Below the pieces are notes generated by a model. That model saw only the letters and a program-made list of their open reading frames with translations, was not told the origin of the DNA and searched no databases. Positions 62,345 through 64,000 of a stretch of 64,000 nucleotides of DNA are shown here, one piece after another. Both the position numbers and the translations under genes were made by a program. This DNA is from Phycisphaerae bacterium. Lineage in GTDB: Bacteria > Planctomycetota > Phycisphaerae > UBA1845. The DNA lies in contig JAGFJJ010000022.1 of the NCBI GenBank assembly GCA_024102815.1, positions 62,001 through 126,000 on the forward strand. The letters run 5' to 3'. Position 1 is the stretch's first letter, and every line of letters begins with the position of its first letter.

Positions 62345-63262
62345 CTAGCGGGGCTTTCCCTCTTCCCCCCCGGCCGGGAACAATTTCGCCAGCCCGTGCA
62401 AGTAGTTCCAGTGCGCGTCGATGCGCTTGCGAAGCACATCGGGGTCGATTTCCGCCCGTGTGTAGCGCCGCTGCCGCGACGTGTACTCTTCGACCGGCGT
62501 GCCGTCGGGCGCCGCATTGACGCGGTAACGCATGCCGTCAAACACCTCGTACAGCGGGAACAGCCCGCTGCGCACCGCGTACGAAATCAGATCGATGCTT
62601 TCCTCCGGCTCACTCTTCCAGCCCGTCGGGCACGGGGAAAGAATCAGCAGGAAGCGGAACCCCTTCACGGTACGCGCGTAGGCCAGCTTGCGCATGAAAT
62701 CCTCGCGGTGGGCCAGCGACAGCGTTGCCGCATAGGGAATGCGATGCGCGGCCATGATGGACATCATGTCCTTCTTGATTTCCGTCTTGCCGCGCGGTGT
62801 CGTAGACGTTGAAACACCCTCCGGCGTTGCGCTGCTCCGCTGACCTCCGGTGTTACCGTAAATCTCATTGTCGTAGCAGAAGTAGATGATGTTCTCGTTC
62901 CGTTCCGCCGCAGCCGAGAGCGTCGCAATGCCGATGTCGTACGTGCCGCCGTCACCCGTCCAGCAGGCCACGACGTTTGGATCCTGATTCAGATCGGCAA
63001 CGGCGGCCAAGCCCGTCGCCACCGCCGCGGCACTGGCAAATGTCGAAGCCGCCACGGGAACACCGTACGCCGTGGTCGGAAACGCCCCGGCCGTAACAAT
63101 CCCGCAGCACGCGGGAATCACGAGCATCGGGTTCGCCTCGCGCAGCGCCTGGTCCATCCACTGGAGCCCGACGGACATCCCGCAGCCGGCGCAGTTGGTG
63201 TTCCCCGGACGGAGAACGTGATCGCAATGAGTGCCTTCCGGTAGCGTAGCCGATTCAGTCAT
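62345..63262 (-). CDS. porB: Pyruvate:ferredoxin oxidoreductase, beta subunit
   Basis: A 305-aa thiamine-diphosphate-binding subunit; the start at ATG 63262 overlaps the alpha-subunit stop by 4 bp. Cys residues that would ligate the proximal [4Fe-4S] cluster are in GNTNCAGCGMSVG, with more in IPACCGIV and the late SPCPTGW. The TPP motif starts GDGGTYDIG and ends YDNEIYGNTGGQRS. The sequence is typical of heteromeric PorB, which with PorA, PorD and PorG oxidises pyruvate to acetyl-CoA, CO2 and reduced ferredoxin. The enzyme is oxygen-sensitive, so anaerobic or microaerobic metabolism is implied. Confidence 0.94.
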   Translation of the reverse strand: MTESATLPEGTHCDHVLRPGNTNCAGCGMSVGLQWMDQALREANPMLVIPACCGIVTAGAFPTTAYGVPVAASTFASAAAVATGLAAVADLNQDPNVVACWTGDGGTYDIGIATLSAAAERNENIIYFCYDNEIYGNTGGQRSSATPEGVSTSTTPRGKTEIKKDMMSIMAAHRIPYAATLSLAHREDFMRKLAYARTVKGFRFLLILSPCPTGWKSEPEESIDLISYAVRSGLFPLYEVFDGMRYRVNAAPDGTPVEEYTSRQRRYTRAEIDPDVLRKRIDAHWNYLHGLAKLFPAGGEEGKPR

Positions 63263-64000
63263 GCCGCCACCTCTTTCCAGATGGGCTCTTCCGCTTTCTT
63301 CCGCGAAACCAGGTCGTCGGCGATACCGTGCAGAATGTCGGGGGTTACGTCGCCGCCACCCAGCCCGACGAGGTAATCTTGAACCATTACGTCCTTCCGG
63401 TCGCGCAGCGCCGTTTCGATTTCCTGCCAGAAGATACCGCCTGAACCCGGTGAGTGGTTGCGATCCAGCACACCCACGCGCTTCGCCGAGCGCAACGCCT
63501 CGCGATATGCCTCGCGCGGGAACGGCCGGAACATTTTGGCCTTGATCATCCCGATCTTCTCGCCCTTGGCTCGGCGCTCCGAGATGACATTCCGCAGGGT
63601 ACGGGCCATCGTATTGCACGCGATCAGCACCGTCTCCGCGTCCTCGGTGTGTTCAGCCGAGAGCATTCCGTGCGGCCAACGCCCGAAGACCTTCTCAAAC
63701 TCGTCAATCGCCTCCTTGAGGACTTCCGGCACGCGCTCCATCGCCTGCTGGATCTCGATGCGGTGCCGCTCGGTTTCCGTCGGCCAGGTGAGCCCGCCCA
63801 CGGTATTGGGATGCTCCGAGCGCAGCCTGTGCGGCACGCGACACGGCGGCAGGTAGCGATCCACCATCTCCTGCTCCGGCAGATCAACGACCATCTGCGT
63901 GTGCGACGTGACGAATCCGTCCATCGCCACCATCGCCGGGAGAAGAATCCGCTCGTCCTCGGCCACGCGGAACGCGAGCAGGATCGTATCCACCAGGTCC
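63259..64000 (-). CDS. porA: Pyruvate:ferredoxin oxidoreductase, alpha subunit (5' end outside window)
   Basis: Partial gene. The visible 246 codons encode the C-terminal two thirds of PorA: MVAMDGFVTSHTQMVVDLPEQEMVDRYLPP, where the family has the pyruvate-binding loop next to the TPP site, a helical linker, then the CoA-binding-type domain (ETVLIACNTMARTLRNVISERRAKGEKIGMIKAKMFRPFPREAYREALRSAKRVGVLDRNHSPG). The frame is open at the window edge and its start is not seen. The ATGA overlap with porB shows a single operon. The gamma and delta (ferredoxin-like) subunits are presumably upstream, beyond position 64000. Confidence 0.93.
   Translation of the reverse strand, partial: DLVDTILLAFRVAEDERILLPAMVAMDGFVTSHTQMVVDLPEQEMVDRYLPPCRVPHRLRSEHPNTVGGLTWPTETERHRIEIQQAMERVPEVLKEAIDEFEKVFGRWPHGMLSAEHTEDAETVLIACNTMARTLRNVISERRAKGEKIGMIKAKMFRPFPREAYREALRSAKRVGVLDRNHSPGSGGIFWQEIETALRDRKDVMVQDYLVGLGGGDVTPDILHGIADDLVSRKKAEEPIWKEVAA

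Overview
The window looks like chromosomal DNA from a Planctomycetota bacterium, probably of the Phycisphaerae type. Evidence: GC-rich sequence, repeated pairs of an ECF sigma factor and a Hanks-type Ser/Thr kinase, giant secreted Cys-rich/LamG proteins with dockerin-like modules, a DUF1570 metallopeptidase, TMTC-like glycosyltransferase/TPR membrane proteins and an IS3 scar. An OprB-type porin and an RND pump indicate a diderm envelope. The lineage is inferred from gene content only; there is no rRNA in the window.

Region 1 (1-19.8 kb) is a signalling and cell-surface region. Three ECF/kinase pairs lie within 16 kb. Two of them read leftward, and each is divergent from a giant secreted protein: kinase 1-1272 and ECF 1340-1939 against the 1467-aa protein 2228-6631; WD40 kinase 11701-15171 and ECF 15176-15835 against the 1190-aa protein 16070-19642. 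The third pair (7335-10052, TPR-type kinase) is convergent with a small secreted protein. The second module is bracketed by an inverted copy of a ~137-bp repeat (11211-11347 and 19639-19776), and an IS3 remnant sits next to one copy.

Region 2 (19.8-28 kb) is a scarred accessory zone. It holds gene remnants, an intact HTH-EIIA fusion gene, a translationally coupled TetR-MFP-RND efflux operon, and a frameshifted tyrosine recombinase that runs into the 3' end of tRNA-Gly(GCC).

Region 3 (28-44.9 kb) is mostly housekeeping: clpS, miaB, an SDR oxidoreductase, a divergent OsmC/TetR pair with a palindromic operator candidate, a TPR lipoprotein, typA, tRNA-Arg(CCU) and glnS. It also has small exported proteins, a TauE/SafE permease, a PD-(D/E)XK-like protein, an acetolactate-decarboxylase-like lipoprotein and a cyclic-2,3-diphosphoglycerate-synthetase-like GTPase.

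Region 4 (45-64 kb) carries two TMTC-like GT-C/TPR membrane proteins, a NapH-like polyferredoxin fused to TPRs, a HAD hydrolase, a DUF1579 lipoprotein with a clear terminator, a DUF1570 peptidase, an orphan OppF-type ATPase, an OprB porin, a class-II-cytochrome-c-like lipoprotein, an acyl-CoA synthetase, an OFA-type MFS transporter and the start of a pyruvate:ferredoxin oxidoreductase operon (porB, partial porA). Together these suggest a heterotroph with anaerobic or microaerobic central metabolism and an elaborate exported proteome.
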